Origin: RH-AL1 sp965198485 | GTDB taxonomy: Bacteria; Pseudomonadota; Alphaproteobacteria; Rhizobiales; Beijerinckiaceae | Direction: 5' to 3' | DNA length: 64,000 nucleotides | Assembly: GCA_965198485.1 (NCBI GenBank) | Contig: CBDAPQ010000005.1 | Span: 1,798,001-1,862,000 of the forward strand | Part shown: positions 51,313-60,706 of the stretch, in pieces | How positions within the stretch are numbered: the stretch's first letter is position 1 | Layout of the letters: every line of letters begins with the position of its first letter | Notes under the pieces: generated by a model | The model's database searches: none | What the model was told of the DNA's origin: nothing | What the model saw: only the letters and a program-made list of their open reading frames with translations | Position numbers and translations under genes: made by a program

Positions 51313-51634
51313 TGTGAGCCTTTCTTCTGTGTTGTTCCGGCGCGAAGCCCTTCGAGCCCCGGAAAGGCCCGACGTGTTCCACGAAGGCGGGGACACGGGA
51401 CGACGGTGCGCCCGTGCGCGACCAGCGCGACAGGCGACCCGCCCGGAAAGACCGGACCGTCCGTTCAGCCCCCGGCCGAAACGAATTGCGCGTTTATAGG
51501 GATTTCCACCCGACGCGCAACAAGTCTCCCGGTGACAGCCTCCAAGAGGTCGCAAGGGGCCCGCGCGCCTTGCCAGCCTCCCGGCCCTTCACTATACCCC
51601 GTCGCAGGTCCACGGCGCTTCGGCTCCGGCCTCC
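51313..51634 (-). promoter_or_regulatory. Leader/intergenic region before rpsF with a hairpin
   Basis: This 322-base stretch between rpsF (-) and tRNA-Glu (+) has no gene. On the minus strand TTCCGG and CCGGAA (51335-51364) form an outer stem with an inner CGAA/TTCG stem, close to the rpsF start. Leader structures that bind S6:S18 regulate this operon in other bacteria; whether this hairpin has the CCG bulge of that motif is uncertain. Promoters for both flanking genes should lie here. Confidence 0.35.
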
Positions 51635-51710
51635 GCGCCCATCGTCTAGCGGTCTAGGACGTCGCCCTTTCACGGCGGAGACACGGGTTCGATTCCCGTT
51701 GGGCGTGCCA
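51635..51710 (+). tRNA. tRNA-Glu(TTC), CCA encoded
   Basis: A 76-base cloverleaf from GCGCCCATCGTCTAGCGGTC to TTGGGCGTGCCA. Anticodon loop CTTTCAC gives anticodon UUC (Glu). Acceptor stem GCGCCCA/TGGGCGT includes a G1-U72 pair; T loop GGTTCGATTCC is regular. It is followed by an 57-base gap to pbpC on the other strand. Confidence 0.95.
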
Positions 51711-51767
51711 ACGATGCGGCGCCCTTTTGACCGATGAGTCAGTGTGGAGCGAGGCGCGCTGCCATCA

Positions 51768-53879
51768 TTATGGCTGGACCATCGAAGCAGGCGCTTCGAC
51801 GTCGACCGTGTCGCACTTGACGACTCGCACCTTGATCTCGTCGCTGCGGCCGAGCGCGTCGACGACGGTCACGCGCGAAAATCCTTCGTCGGGGTGCCAG
51901 GAGGTTTCGCGCGCGAACGGCAGGCTCTCCACGGGGTGCCCGTCGACGATCCAGCGATAGGGTCGGCGGCCTCCTTCCGCGGCGAGCCGCACCTCAGGCG
52001 TTGCGCCGTCGACGAGGAGACGGGCCTCGGCGAACGGGAAGGTGATATGCGGCGAGTCGCGCGCGACCGGCACCGATGCGGCGCCCACCCTCACCAGCGA
52101 GACCGGTGGCGGACCGGCGAACAGAGGTGTCAGGCTTCGCGGCGCGAGTGGATCGGGCGATAGCAGGTCGAACAGCCGGAACAGGATTCCTGCGGCGCCG
52201 GCACCCACGCAGGTCGCGCAGGCGACGCCGTCCGCCCGGCCCATCCAGACGCCCACAACGCGGCTGCCGTCGAAGCCGATCGCCCAGCCGTCGCGGAAGC
52301 GGTAGGACGTGCCTGTCTTGTAGGCGACATGCCCGGAGCGCGAGGCGAAGCCTTTGGGGGCCGGCAGGCCGGAGAGGATGTCGACCACCGCGTCGGCCGC
52401 GGGCCGCCTCATCAGCGCCGGGTCGGGTCCGCGCGCGTGCTCTGTGCCGTAGCGCTCGACCAGCGGCTTGACCGTGCCGCCGTCGGCTAGCGCGGTGTAG
52501 GCGGCGACGAGCCGCTCCAGCGTCATGCCGGTGCCGCCGAGCACGATGGGCAGGCTCGGCGCGACGGTCATGCCGCCGAAGGCGAGCGGCAGCCCGGCCT
52601 CGCGGAAGCGCTGCGCGAAGACGACCGGACCGAGACGCTGCAGCACGACGACCGCCGGCAAGTTCAGCGAGGCCTGGAGGGCACGCCGGATCGTGACGTC
52701 GCCGTCGAAGCCTCCATCGAAGTTGTGCGGGGCGTAATCGTCGAAGCGGGTGGGTTCGTCGCGCACCAGGCTGGCGGGGTGGGCGAGCAGCGCGTCGAAG
52801 GCCATGCCGTAGACGAAGGGCTTCAGCGTCGAGCCGGGCGAGCGCTCGGTCAGCGTCATGTCGATGCTGCCGCGGCGCGTGGCGTCGCGGTAGTCGCCGC
52901 TGCCGGCGCGCGCCAGGACCTCGCCGGTGCGCCAGTCGGCGACGATCGCCGCGAGGTTCACCGGCCGGGGCAGCTCGTCGAGCGTGCCGCGCAGCAGGCG
53001 CTCCACGGCGACCTGCAGCTTCGCGTCGAGCGCGGTGCGGATCGGCTCGGCCGTGCCGGGGTCGGCGGCGACGAGCCGCTCGGCGAGGTGCGGCGCCAGG
53101 AAGGGTAGGGCGAGGCGTCGTACCGACACCGGCGCGGCCATCGCCGCCGCCTCCATGGAGTGGTCGATCAGCCCGGCGTCTAGGGCTCGCGTCAAGAGTC
53201 TGTCGCGTGCCGCCTTCGCTCGGAGCGCGTGAGCGTCGGGGCGCGTCGTGCGGGGGGATTGTGGCAGGGCCACCAGCAGCGCCGCCTCGGGTTCGGACAG
53301 CAGCCGCGGCTCCTTGCCGAACCAGGCCAGGCTGCCGGCGCGCACGCCCTCGAGGTTGCCGCCCATCGGCGTCAGCGTGAGATAGGCCGAGAGGATCGCC
53401 GGCTTGCTCATGCGCGCCTCGAGCTGCAGCGCGCGAAAAGCCTCGATAACCTTTGAGCGCGGCGTGCGCGGGCGCGGCTCGAGCAGGCGCACGACCTGCA
53501 TGGTCAATGTCGAGCCGCCGGAGACGACGTGGCCGCGCGTGGCGAGCTGCCAGGTCGCACGCGCCAGCGCGAGCGGATCGACGCCGTGGTGCGACCAGAA
53601 CCGTTTGTCCTCGATGGCGACGAGCAGGCGCAGGTAGTTCGGCGACACCGCGCGTAGGTCGACCGGCAGCCGCCATTGCCCGTCGGCGGTGCGGAAGGCG
53701 CGCAGCATGGCGCCGTGCCGGTCCTCGACCACCGGGGAAGGCGCCAGCCGCGACAGGACCGGCGGGAAGGCGCGGTCGAGCATAATGGAGCCGCCGACGG
53801 CGGCCGCGCCACCCGCCGCCAGGATCGCGGCCCCTGCAGATAGAGTGCTGCGCCACCTGCTCAAAGCCATGCCGCTCAC
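51768..53879 (-). CDS. pbpC: Penicillin-binding protein 1C
   Basis: Bifunctional class A-type penicillin-binding protein. From GTG 53879 it has 703 residues (or from ATG 53870, 700). An N-terminal membrane helix at about 12-30 is followed by a transglycosylase domain with Glu90 in EDKRFWSHHGVD and GGSTLTMQVVR, a transpeptidase domain with SPGSTLKPF (Ser350, Lys353) and YKTGTSYRFRDGW, and the C-terminal BiPBP_C domain from about 610. It begins 2 bases after the alpha-2-macroglobulin stop; the two genes are co-conserved in many proteobacteria. Confidence 0.94.
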   Translation of the reverse strand: MSGMALSRWRSTLSAGAAILAAGGAAAVGGSIMLDRAFPPVLSRLAPSPVVEDRHGAMLRAFRTADGQWRLPVDLRAVSPNYLRLLVAIEDKRFWSHHGVDPLALARATWQLATRGHVVSGGSTLTMQVVRLLEPRPRTPRSKVIEAFRALQLEARMSKPAILSAYLTLTPMGGNLEGVRAGSLAWFGKEPRLLSEPEAALLVALPQSPRTTRPDAHALRAKAARDRLLTRALDAGLIDHSMEAAAMAAPVSVRRLALPFLAPHLAERLVAADPGTAEPIRTALDAKLQVAVERLLRGTLDELPRPVNLAAIVADWRTGEVLARAGSGDYRDATRRGSIDMTLTERSPGSTLKPFVYGMAFDALLAHPASLVRDEPTRFDDYAPHNFDGGFDGDVTIRRALQASLNLPAVVVLQRLGPVVFAQRFREAGLPLAFGGMTVAPSLPIVLGGTGMTLERLVAAYTALADGGTVKPLVERYGTEHARGPDPALMRRPAADAVVDILSGLPAPKGFASRSGHVAYKTGTSYRFRDGWAIGFDGSRVVGVWMGRADGVACATCVGAGAAGILFRLFDLLSPDPLAPRSLTPLFAGPPPVSLVRVGAASVPVARDSPHITFPFAEARLLVDGATPEVRLAAEGGRRPYRWIVDGHPVESLPFARETSWHPDEGFSRVTVVDALGRSDEIKVRVVKCDTVDVEAPASMVQP

Positions 53880-53881
53880 GA

Positions 53882-56800
53882 CTACGGCGCCGTTGGCGCG
53901 GCGGGCTTACGCGCCGGCTTGACCTCGAGTGAGGTCGTCGCACCTCGCGCGTGGTAGTTCGGAGCGTACATGTCCTCGACCTGCGGGCCGGGGTTGACGA
54001 AGGTGCCCGGCGACACCGCCCGCACGACGTAGGCGAATCTGAACCCGGGCTGGTTCTCGTAGAGGTCGAGGCCGGCCATGTAGCGATCGTCGCGCAGGGC
54101 GAAGAACGTCGGTTCGGTAAGGCCGGTCAGCCATTTGAACTGACCGTCGTCGCGGTCGCCGGTCAATCCGATTGTCTCCGGCTCGAGGCCGGCCGGCAGC
54201 ATGTCGACCGCCAGCACCTTGCGCTGAACCTTCTCGGTCATTGCGCCGTCGATCACGATCACCAACTCGTCGTTCTGGTGCACGTCGGCGAGATCGATCG
54301 CCGAGCCGTCGAGCCGGTGGTAGGAGCGCGACACCGTGAAGCCGTTGGCCTCGGCCGGCTGGAGCCCGGTCGGGATGCCGGTCGTCGAGAGGGCGGCGAA
54401 CATCGGTTCGCTGCCGCGATTGACCAGGACGTGCGCGGCCGTGGCGGGAAAGGCGGCATGCAGGCTGTCGCTGCCCGCCGCGTTCGACCTGCCGTCGAGC
54501 GTCACCTTCAGCGGCGTCGTGCCGTGGAGGTCGAAGGCGGCGCGCAGCAGCCACGCTTCTTCCTGCGTCGAGAGATAGCCCTTGCCGCCGGTGGCGCGGG
54601 CGAGATCGAGCGCGCGAGCGAACAGAGCCTCGCGCGGCACAAGCTTCTCCTCGGCCATGAGCGAGAGCACCATGGCGGCATCGCGCAGCGGGCTGCCGTA
54701 ATCGTTAAGCCAGAACCGCGGATTGCGGTGGACCAGCGGTGCGGCGACGATGGCCGACGCCATGTCGCGTTCGCCGACCCGCGCCAAGGCCGAGGCGAGC
54801 TGCACACGGGCGATGTCGCTGGGCATGCCGCCCCTGACGCGAGTCGCGACGTAGCGCAGTTGCGACAGGTCGAGCTTGTCGGCCCGCGACAGGACGATCG
54901 AGGCGTAGGAGGCGCCGGCGACGTCGTCGGGCGAGAACGAGATCGAGGCGAAGCGGCCGGTGAGCCAGGCCGTCGCCCGGCTCTCCATGTCGGGCGGCAC
55001 CGACAGGCCGGCGGCACGCGCGTGCTGCATGAAGTCGAGCGCGTAGGCCGTCAGCCAGAAGTTGCCGTTGCCGATATCGTTGGATGTCCAGTAGCCGAAG
55101 GAGCCGTCGCCTGCCTGCAGCGACAGCAACCGCTGGATCGCGCCCTGGCCGGTCACCGTGTCGGCGACGGGCACGGGGAGCTTGGCGCCGAGCCGCTTGG
55201 CGAAGAGCTCCGGGAAGGCCCGGCTGATCGTCTGCTCGGCGCAGCCATAGGGGTACTGACGGAGGTCGGCGAGCAGCCCGGTGACGTCGATCGCCGGAAC
55301 GGTGGCGGCGGTGACGTCGAGCTTGGCCGTGTCGGGCACCAGGCCGGCGGCGAGCGCGTCGTCGATCGTCAGCTTGCCGCCGGCGGCGACCTCCACGATC
55401 TGGCGTTGGGTGACGTAGGCGTTGGGCGTGCGCACCGAGAGCTCGAAGTCGCGCTCGGTGGTCGAGCCGTCCTCACCGGTGACGATCATGTGGATGCGCC
55501 CGACGCCGGGCGTGGCGGCGGCGGTCAGCATGCGGTCGACATAGCGGCGCTTGTCGCGCTTGATGTCCTTGAACAGCGCGTCGGTGCGATCGAGCGACAC
55601 CGCGCCCTTGGCCGTCATCGCGACCGTGTAGGTCCCCTCGGGCGCCTCAAGGTCCGTCAGCAGGATGCGGGCGCGCGTGGTGTCGCCGGGCGCGAGGAAG
55701 CGCGGGAGGGTCAATTCGGCCAGCATTGGCGGCCGCACCGTGACGAGGGCCTCGGCATGGCCGAAGCGGGTGCCGGTCCAGGCCGTCGCCATCAGGCGCA
55801 GCCGTCCGGAGAAGTCCGGCACCGCCAACTCCACGCGGGCATGGCCCGAGGCGTCGAGCTTCACCGGTCCCTTGAACAGGGCGACGGTCTTGAAGGTCTT
55901 CACGTCGAGGCCGCCGGTGTCGACGTTGGCGTTCTTGCCGTCGCCGCCCTCGTGAAGCTGACCGGGGTTGCCCTCGGGATCGATGAGCGAGGCGTAAGCG
56001 TCGCGGATCTCGAAATCGGCCTCGCGCCGGCCGAGGTAGTGATCGGCCGGGTCCGGCGCGGCGAAGCTCGTCATGCGCAGCACCGCCTCGTCGACGGCGG
56101 CGAGCGTCACGTAGGCCTCCTCGCCCGGCGCGGCCCCGGAGGCGGTGACGTCGACGGCCAGCGTGGTCTTGGGCTGGATCTTGGCCGGGGCGGCCAACGT
56201 CACCTCGAGCTTGCGCGCGGCGGCCTTGCCCGGGACCCAGGCGAGGCCGACGGCGCGCACCGGTAGCCGCGGGATCACGGCGCCGGCCGGCGACACGGCC
56301 ATGGCCAGCACGTAGCCGCCGGAGGCCGGCACGTCGGCGGCCTCGAACTCGACGGCGCCGCCGCCCTTGGCCATCTCGATCTCCTGGACGCCGTGCAGGC
56401 CGTTACCGTCGAGCATCACCAGCACGCGGCCGGCGAAGGAGGGCTCGACCATCGCCCGGACCTTGCCCTCCGGTGGGTTGGCGTCGATCGTGACCGGCAT
56501 GGTCTCGGGCTTGCGGTTCTCCGACTCGTCGGCCGCCCACCATCCGGCGTAGAACCTCACGCTCGAGGCGGTCTTGCCGGCGGCATCGTAGACCTCCATG
56601 CGCCAGCGGCCGTTTCTGACGGGAGCCGACAGCGCGCCGCGGCCTTTGGCGTCGAGCATGACGTCGCCGCCGTTGACCCGGGCGTCGATGACGGTCTCGT
56701 GCGACTGCCAGCGACCGTCGCGGTAGAAGTAGTTGTAGCTGTAGTCTTCCTTGACGAGGCTCCACTTAAGACTTTCGCCGGCGATCGGTGTGCCGTCTCC

Positions 56801-58639
56801 GTCGACCAGCGCGACGTCGAAGCCGGCATTTGCGCCGTCGGACAGTGCCTGGAATTGGCGGCGAATGCCGACGAAGCGGTCGCCGGTATGCAGCGCGCTG
56901 ATCGCCTGAGCGACCGCGGGGCGCCCGTCGACGTCGTCGACCGTCGCGCGCAGTGCGACCTCGAGGGGGTGCGACGTGTCCGGCAGCGCCTCGGCCTTCA
57001 GCTCGACGTCGGCTTGGCCCTTAGCATCGGTGGTGAAGTCCTCGGCCTCGAGCGCGCGGGGCAGGAACGGCTCGTTAACGAGGCCGAAGTCGAACCCGTC
57101 GAGCCCCTTGAACGGGTGCGCGGCAGGCTGCAGCGTGGCCTCCAGCGAGCCGGTAAGGTCCGCTCCGGGGCTGCCGTAGAAATAGTCGGCCGAGACGTGG
57201 GCCGGCAGCGCGCCGTCGGCGCCGAGCGCGGTCGCCGCCGCCTCGACCTTCGCCTCGAGCCGTGGCGGCACGAAATCCTGAACCGCCACCTCGGTCTGGC
57301 CGACGGCGCGCTTGTCGCCCGCGCTGACCCAGAACCGCCAGGTTCCGGAGACCGCATTGTCGGGCACGTGCCAGTCGAGCGTGCCGCCGGCGGCGGCGGA
57401 GAGGTCGATCGGTCTGGCTTCCACCTCGATCTCGTCGGGTCGCACGATGTGCACGCTCGCCGGCAGGCCGTTCACCGGCATGGTGTTGCGGTCGCGCAGC
57501 AAGGCGCCGAGATGGATCGTCTCGCCGGGGCGGTAGACCCCGCGATCGGTCCACACGAAGGCGTCGTTGCCGGCGGGCGCGGCGCGGCCCTTGATGTCGA
57601 GGTCGCTGAGATCGAGCGAGGGCGCGTCGACCTGCAGCCAAGCGAAGCCGCCGCCGACGTCGTAGGCCGAGAGCACCTTGGCCGCCTGACCATGCTCGCC
57701 GCGCAGCAGGCCGCCGGGAACGCTCACGCGTCCGTCGGCGTCTGTACGGTAGCTGCCCAGGATCTCGTTGGCGCGCGAGAACAGCTTCACCACGACGCCC
57801 TTCTTCGGCTTCGCCGTAGCCAGCGACCTTGCGAGGACGAGCAGGCCGCTGTCGGTCTTCACGCTCGTCAGCGCCACGTCGGAGACGCTGAACCATTGGG
57901 TCGCGCTGCGGCCCTCGCCGCTGCCGCCGTCGATCGAGGCGACGGCGACGTAGACGCCGGGCTCCAGCGTCTTCACGAAGCTCGCGATCGGGATGGTGGT
58001 GGAGACCTCCTTGTTCGAGACCGAGGCGATATCGAGCGAGCCCTCGAACACCTTGGTCGAACTGTCCTCGACCTGGTAGATCCCGTCGAGATTGCGCCCG
58101 AACCAGTCGTCGGCGAGGTGGTCGACCATCGCGCGATCGTTCAAACGGTAGAGCACGACATGCGCCTTGGCGACGTTGATGCTCTTGAGCGGCAGCCCTA
58201 CGCCCTTGGCGAGCGGCAGCAGCGTCTTGTTGGAGAATGAGACCTCCCTGCTGCGATCCGGGACCTTGACCTCGACGGCGGCGTCCTTCGGCAGGAATGT
58301 CCCATCCGTGCCCGGCAGCCCCGACTTAATTGTGACGTTGTAGCTCTCGCCGTAACGGAGACCTTCGATACAAAGGTCCTTGCCGCGCAACGTGACGGCA
58401 TGATCGATGGCGGGCGTGATGCGCACGAAGCTGCCGAGCACCTGCGGCGCCTCGTGCCTCAGCATCGTCGAAAAGGAGAGGCACGCGCCCGGCACCGCCT
58501 TGTTGGGCTGAACCGTGACGTTCAGGTAGTCGAGCGCCAAGGCTGGAAGCGCTGTTGCGAGGGCCGGGAGCAGCACGAGCGCGGCAAAAGCGCGGCGCAG
58601 AGACCTGGTATCGGCAAGAACGAAGGACGGACAATGCAT
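53882..58639 (-). CDS. Bacterial alpha-2-macroglobulin (YfhM-type), non-lipoprotein
   Basis: A 1585-residue periplasmic protease-trap protein. Signal peptide LRRAFAALVLLPALATALPA, cleaved before LDYLN, without a lipobox cysteine; E. coli YfhM in contrast is a lipoprotein. MG-type domains with WTDRGVYRPGETIHL (about 363-377) and an alpha-2-macroglobulin region (AVDEAVLRMT, TAWTGTRFGHAEA) precede the thioester motif YGCAEQT with Cys1133 and Gln1136, then a thioester helical domain and a receptor-like C-terminus. It is paired with pbpC downstream, suggesting defence of peptidoglycan repair from foreign proteases. Confidence 0.93.
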   Translation of the reverse strand: MHCPSFVLADTRSLRRAFAALVLLPALATALPALALDYLNVTVQPNKAVPGACLSFSTMLRHEAPQVLGSFVRITPAIDHAVTLRGKDLCIEGLRYGESYNVTIKSGLPGTDGTFLPKDAAVEVKVPDRSREVSFSNKTLLPLAKGVGLPLKSINVAKAHVVLYRLNDRAMVDHLADDWFGRNLDGIYQVEDSSTKVFEGSLDIASVSNKEVSTTIPIASFVKTLEPGVYVAVASIDGGSGEGRSATQWFSVSDVALTSVKTDSGLLVLARSLATAKPKKGVVVKLFSRANEILGSYRTDADGRVSVPGGLLRGEHGQAAKVLSAYDVGGGFAWLQVDAPSLDLSDLDIKGRAAPAGNDAFVWTDRGVYRPGETIHLGALLRDRNTMPVNGLPASVHIVRPDEIEVEARPIDLSAAAGGTLDWHVPDNAVSGTWRFWVSAGDKRAVGQTEVAVQDFVPPRLEAKVEAAATALGADGALPAHVSADYFYGSPGADLTGSLEATLQPAAHPFKGLDGFDFGLVNEPFLPRALEAEDFTTDAKGQADVELKAEALPDTSHPLEVALRATVDDVDGRPAVAQAISALHTGDRFVGIRRQFQALSDGANAGFDVALVDGDGTPIAGESLKWSLVKEDYSYNYFYRDGRWQSHETVIDARVNGGDVMLDAKGRGALSAPVRNGRWRMEVYDAAGKTASSVRFYAGWWAADESENRKPETMPVTIDANPPEGKVRAMVEPSFAGRVLVMLDGNGLHGVQEIEMAKGGGAVEFEAADVPASGGYVLAMAVSPAGAVIPRLPVRAVGLAWVPGKAAARKLEVTLAAPAKIQPKTTLAVDVTASGAAPGEEAYVTLAAVDEAVLRMTSFAAPDPADHYLGRREADFEIRDAYASLIDPEGNPGQLHEGGDGKNANVDTGGLDVKTFKTVALFKGPVKLDASGHARVELAVPDFSGRLRLMATAWTGTRFGHAEALVTVRPPMLAELTLPRFLAPGDTTRARILLTDLEAPEGTYTVAMTAKGAVSLDRTDALFKDIKRDKRRYVDRMLTAAATPGVGRIHMIVTGEDGSTTERDFELSVRTPNAYVTQRQIVEVAAGGKLTIDDALAAGLVPDTAKLDVTAATVPAIDVTGLLADLRQYPYGCAEQTISRAFPELFAKRLGAKLPVPVADTVTGQGAIQRLLSLQAGDGSFGYWTSNDIGNGNFWLTAYALDFMQHARAAGLSVPPDMESRATAWLTGRFASISFSPDDVAGASYASIVLSRADKLDLSQLRYVATRVRGGMPSDIARVQLASALARVGERDMASAIVAAPLVHRNPRFWLNDYGSPLRDAAMVLSLMAEEKLVPREALFARALDLARATGGKGYLSTQEEAWLLRAAFDLHGTTPLKVTLDGRSNAAGSDSLHAAFPATAAHVLVNRGSEPMFAALSTTGIPTGLQPAEANGFTVSRSYHRLDGSAIDLADVHQNDELVIVIDGAMTEKVQRKVLAVDMLPAGLEPETIGLTGDRDDGQFKWLTGLTEPTFFALRDDRYMAGLDLYENQPGFRFAYVVRAVSPGTFVNPGPQVEDMYAPNYHARGATTSLEVKPARKPAAPTAP

Positions 58640-58790
58640 GGCGGGCCTCTCGACCAGGATTTGCCGACATCCTACTGCGCTCTACATGCCCTACAAGACG
58701 TCCTCTTCGGCACAAGCCGTCATCACCCGTACAAGTCCTCACCTATGCTCGGACGGAAGCTCCACGACCGATGCCGGCGGGGCGGCTTAA

Positions 58791-59885
58791 TCATCGGGGT
58801 AGGGCTCGGCCAGCCGGCTCTTCGCCGGAAGGTGCGAGCTGCGAGGCGCCTTCCTTCGCGGCGGGATCGGTTCGGCTCAAACGGATCTTCGACAACAAAT
58901 CGCGCAGCGGGTCGCGGGCGTAGGCCTGCGTCACGAAATCATTGTGCACCGCCGCCGGCGCATCCTGGAAGACGACGTCGCCCGAGCCGATCGTCGTCGG
59001 AACGGATCGTCGGATGGAAACGTGTTCTGCAACGATCTGCTGTCTCAACCGGGCGTTCGACTCGGCGGAGCTTTGGGAGAAAGCACTGACGAAGAAGGTG
59101 CTCGCGTGGGTCGCGATGATCCATTTCGCGAACTTTGGCTCTTCCCCGAAAAGCGCGTCGAGAAGGAGGATGCCGGCGATGCGGCCGTACCCTCTTGCCA
59201 TTTCGTCCTTCAGCGCGAACGCGGTCGGCAAATAGCCACCGCTGTAGGCGACGATGACGACGGGCAAACGGTCGATCTGCGAGGCCTCGAAACGGCCGTT
59301 CGACATGGCAGCGAGACGCTCGGCCGCGGCATGAAGATAGGTCTCGAGGAATCCCGGCTCGTAGAAGTGGCCGGCGCTCGAGTCCAACGCATCGACGGCG
59401 AGCTGGGGTGCGACCAGGACGGCGTTGAAGCCTGAGGCTTCGACTTGGGCGGGGACATGCTGCCGCTGTTCGACATCCCTGGAGAGGGTCGCGAGGTTGC
59501 CATGCAGGAAGAGCACGATCGCCGCCGACCTCGTCGCGTCGAAGTGGCTCGGGATGAACAGCAGCGAGTGACGGTCGGCGTAGGTCTTATCGGCGTAGAG
59601 CTTGCCGCCCCTCGGCGAGAGATGGAAGGCGCGGCCATCGGGATCGCGCGCGAGGAAAGGCGTGCCCGGCTCTCCCGTTTCCGGGATCGCGCCTTCGAAG
59701 GGAAAGGCCGAGACGCCGAGCTCAACGATCGACGGGCCGCGCGCGCCGGTCTTCGAGGCCAATCTCCTGCAGCTCCCGCCTAGTGGTGCCGGGTGCGCTC
59801 GCAGGATATTACCTCCCACCACAGCCAAGGCCGCGACGCCGAGTTGCCGACGTGACGGCAGGCGAAATACTCGAGGACGACGCAC
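58791..59885 (-). CDS. Alpha/beta-hydrolase-fold protein
   Basis: A 364-residue protein from GTG 59885 with a basic, possibly Tat-like N-terminus (RLPSRRQLGVAALAVVGG). The hydrolase core shows oxyanion motif VLFLHGNLA, the nucleophile elbow VAYSGGYLPTAF, an acid in LLLDALFGE and His in AAVHNDFVTQ, so a full triad is likely. Substrate unknown; the loop GGKLYADKTYADRHSL is unusual. The start is uncertain because no ATG occurs before the core. Nearest same-strand genes are separate. Confidence 0.75.
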   Translation of the reverse strand: MRRPRVFRLPSRRQLGVAALAVVGGNILRAHPAPLGGSCRRLASKTGARGPSIVELGVSAFPFEGAIPETGEPGTPFLARDPDGRAFHLSPRGGKLYADKTYADRHSLLFIPSHFDATRSAAIVLFLHGNLATLSRDVEQRQHVPAQVEASGFNAVLVAPQLAVDALDSSAGHFYEPGFLETYLHAAAERLAAMSNGRFEASQIDRLPVVIVAYSGGYLPTAFALKDEMARGYGRIAGILLLDALFGEEPKFAKWIIATHASTFFVSAFSQSSAESNARLRQQIVAEHVSIRRSVPTTIGSGDVVFQDAPAAVHNDFVTQAYARDPLRDLLSKIRLSRTDPAAKEGASQLAPSGEEPAGRALPR

Positions 59886-60033
59886 CGCACGTCCTTAGCG
59901 TTTGCGGTACGCCATCACAATGCTGGCGCCTCTCGACATCGAGATTGCCATTCTCCATTGGGTCGAGAGTGTCGGGCGTAGAGACGTTCGAAACGGTGCG
60001 CAGAGACAAGTTTGGCAGACGCAGCTGTGCTGA

Positions 60034-60420
60034 TCAACGCGGCCGTTCGAGCGGCACTGAGCGGCAGATCAGGCCACCGAAGATGCAGCCTCGCGTCAGC
60101 AAACGCGACCCCGCTGCAGTCATGTTGCCGGCGTATGTGCGGCCATCCTCGGGATTGAAGGCCGAGCCGGTCCAGGTGTCCTCGGCGGTGCGTCGCATGT
60201 CGAACAAGACCTCCTCACCGACGCGAGCCGGCGTGCTCGTGTCCCGCAGCCAAACGATGCGTCCGCATAGCGCGTCGCCGCAGCGTCTGATGTCGATGCC
60301 GCCGAGACCGTCTTCACGATCCCAGCGGCCGATCGGCTCCGCAGCTGTCGCGTACACGACAGCGGGTACGGACAGGGCGAGGTACACGCCGAGGCAGGCG
60401 GCTGAAGCGGATTGGCGCAC
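60034..60420 (-). CDS. DUF2147 secreted protein
   Basis: A 128-residue exported protein with signal peptide (AACLGVYLALSVPAVVYATA). The mature part GRWDREDGLGGIDIRRCGDA and GRIVWLRD, then TWTGSAFNPEDGRTYAGNM is the DUF2147 beta-barrel-like domain found in many proteobacteria; two cysteine pairs may form disulfides. Function unknown. Transcribed divergently from the LRR-kinase across a 286-base spacer. Confidence 0.85.
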   Translation of the reverse strand: MRQSASAACLGVYLALSVPAVVYATAAEPIGRWDREDGLGGIDIRRCGDALCGRIVWLRDTSTPARVGEEVLFDMRRTAEDTWTGSAFNPEDGRTYAGNMTAAGSRLLTRGCIFGGLICRSVPLERPR

Positions 60421-60706
60421 AGCGTGCTCCTCGTCAGGCCGACGCCTTCAGGGCGTCTCGGTCGCTGTTCTATCGTCAGGGCGGCGAATTCGAACCGACT
60501 GCTGCGAAGAAACTGGTAACGTCGCCCTCCGGCAACGCCGCCTGCGCGATACACGTCGCAGCCGAAGGGCAGTGGACGGCCAGCGCTCTGTCCTCATGGA
60601 AACGAGCGCGAGCGTGCTATCAAAGCCGGCGGCCTGATGCGGCATTTGCTCACGACAAGGCCTCAATGGAGCGATCTACCCTGACGTCGACAATCCTCGT
60701 CCTGAA

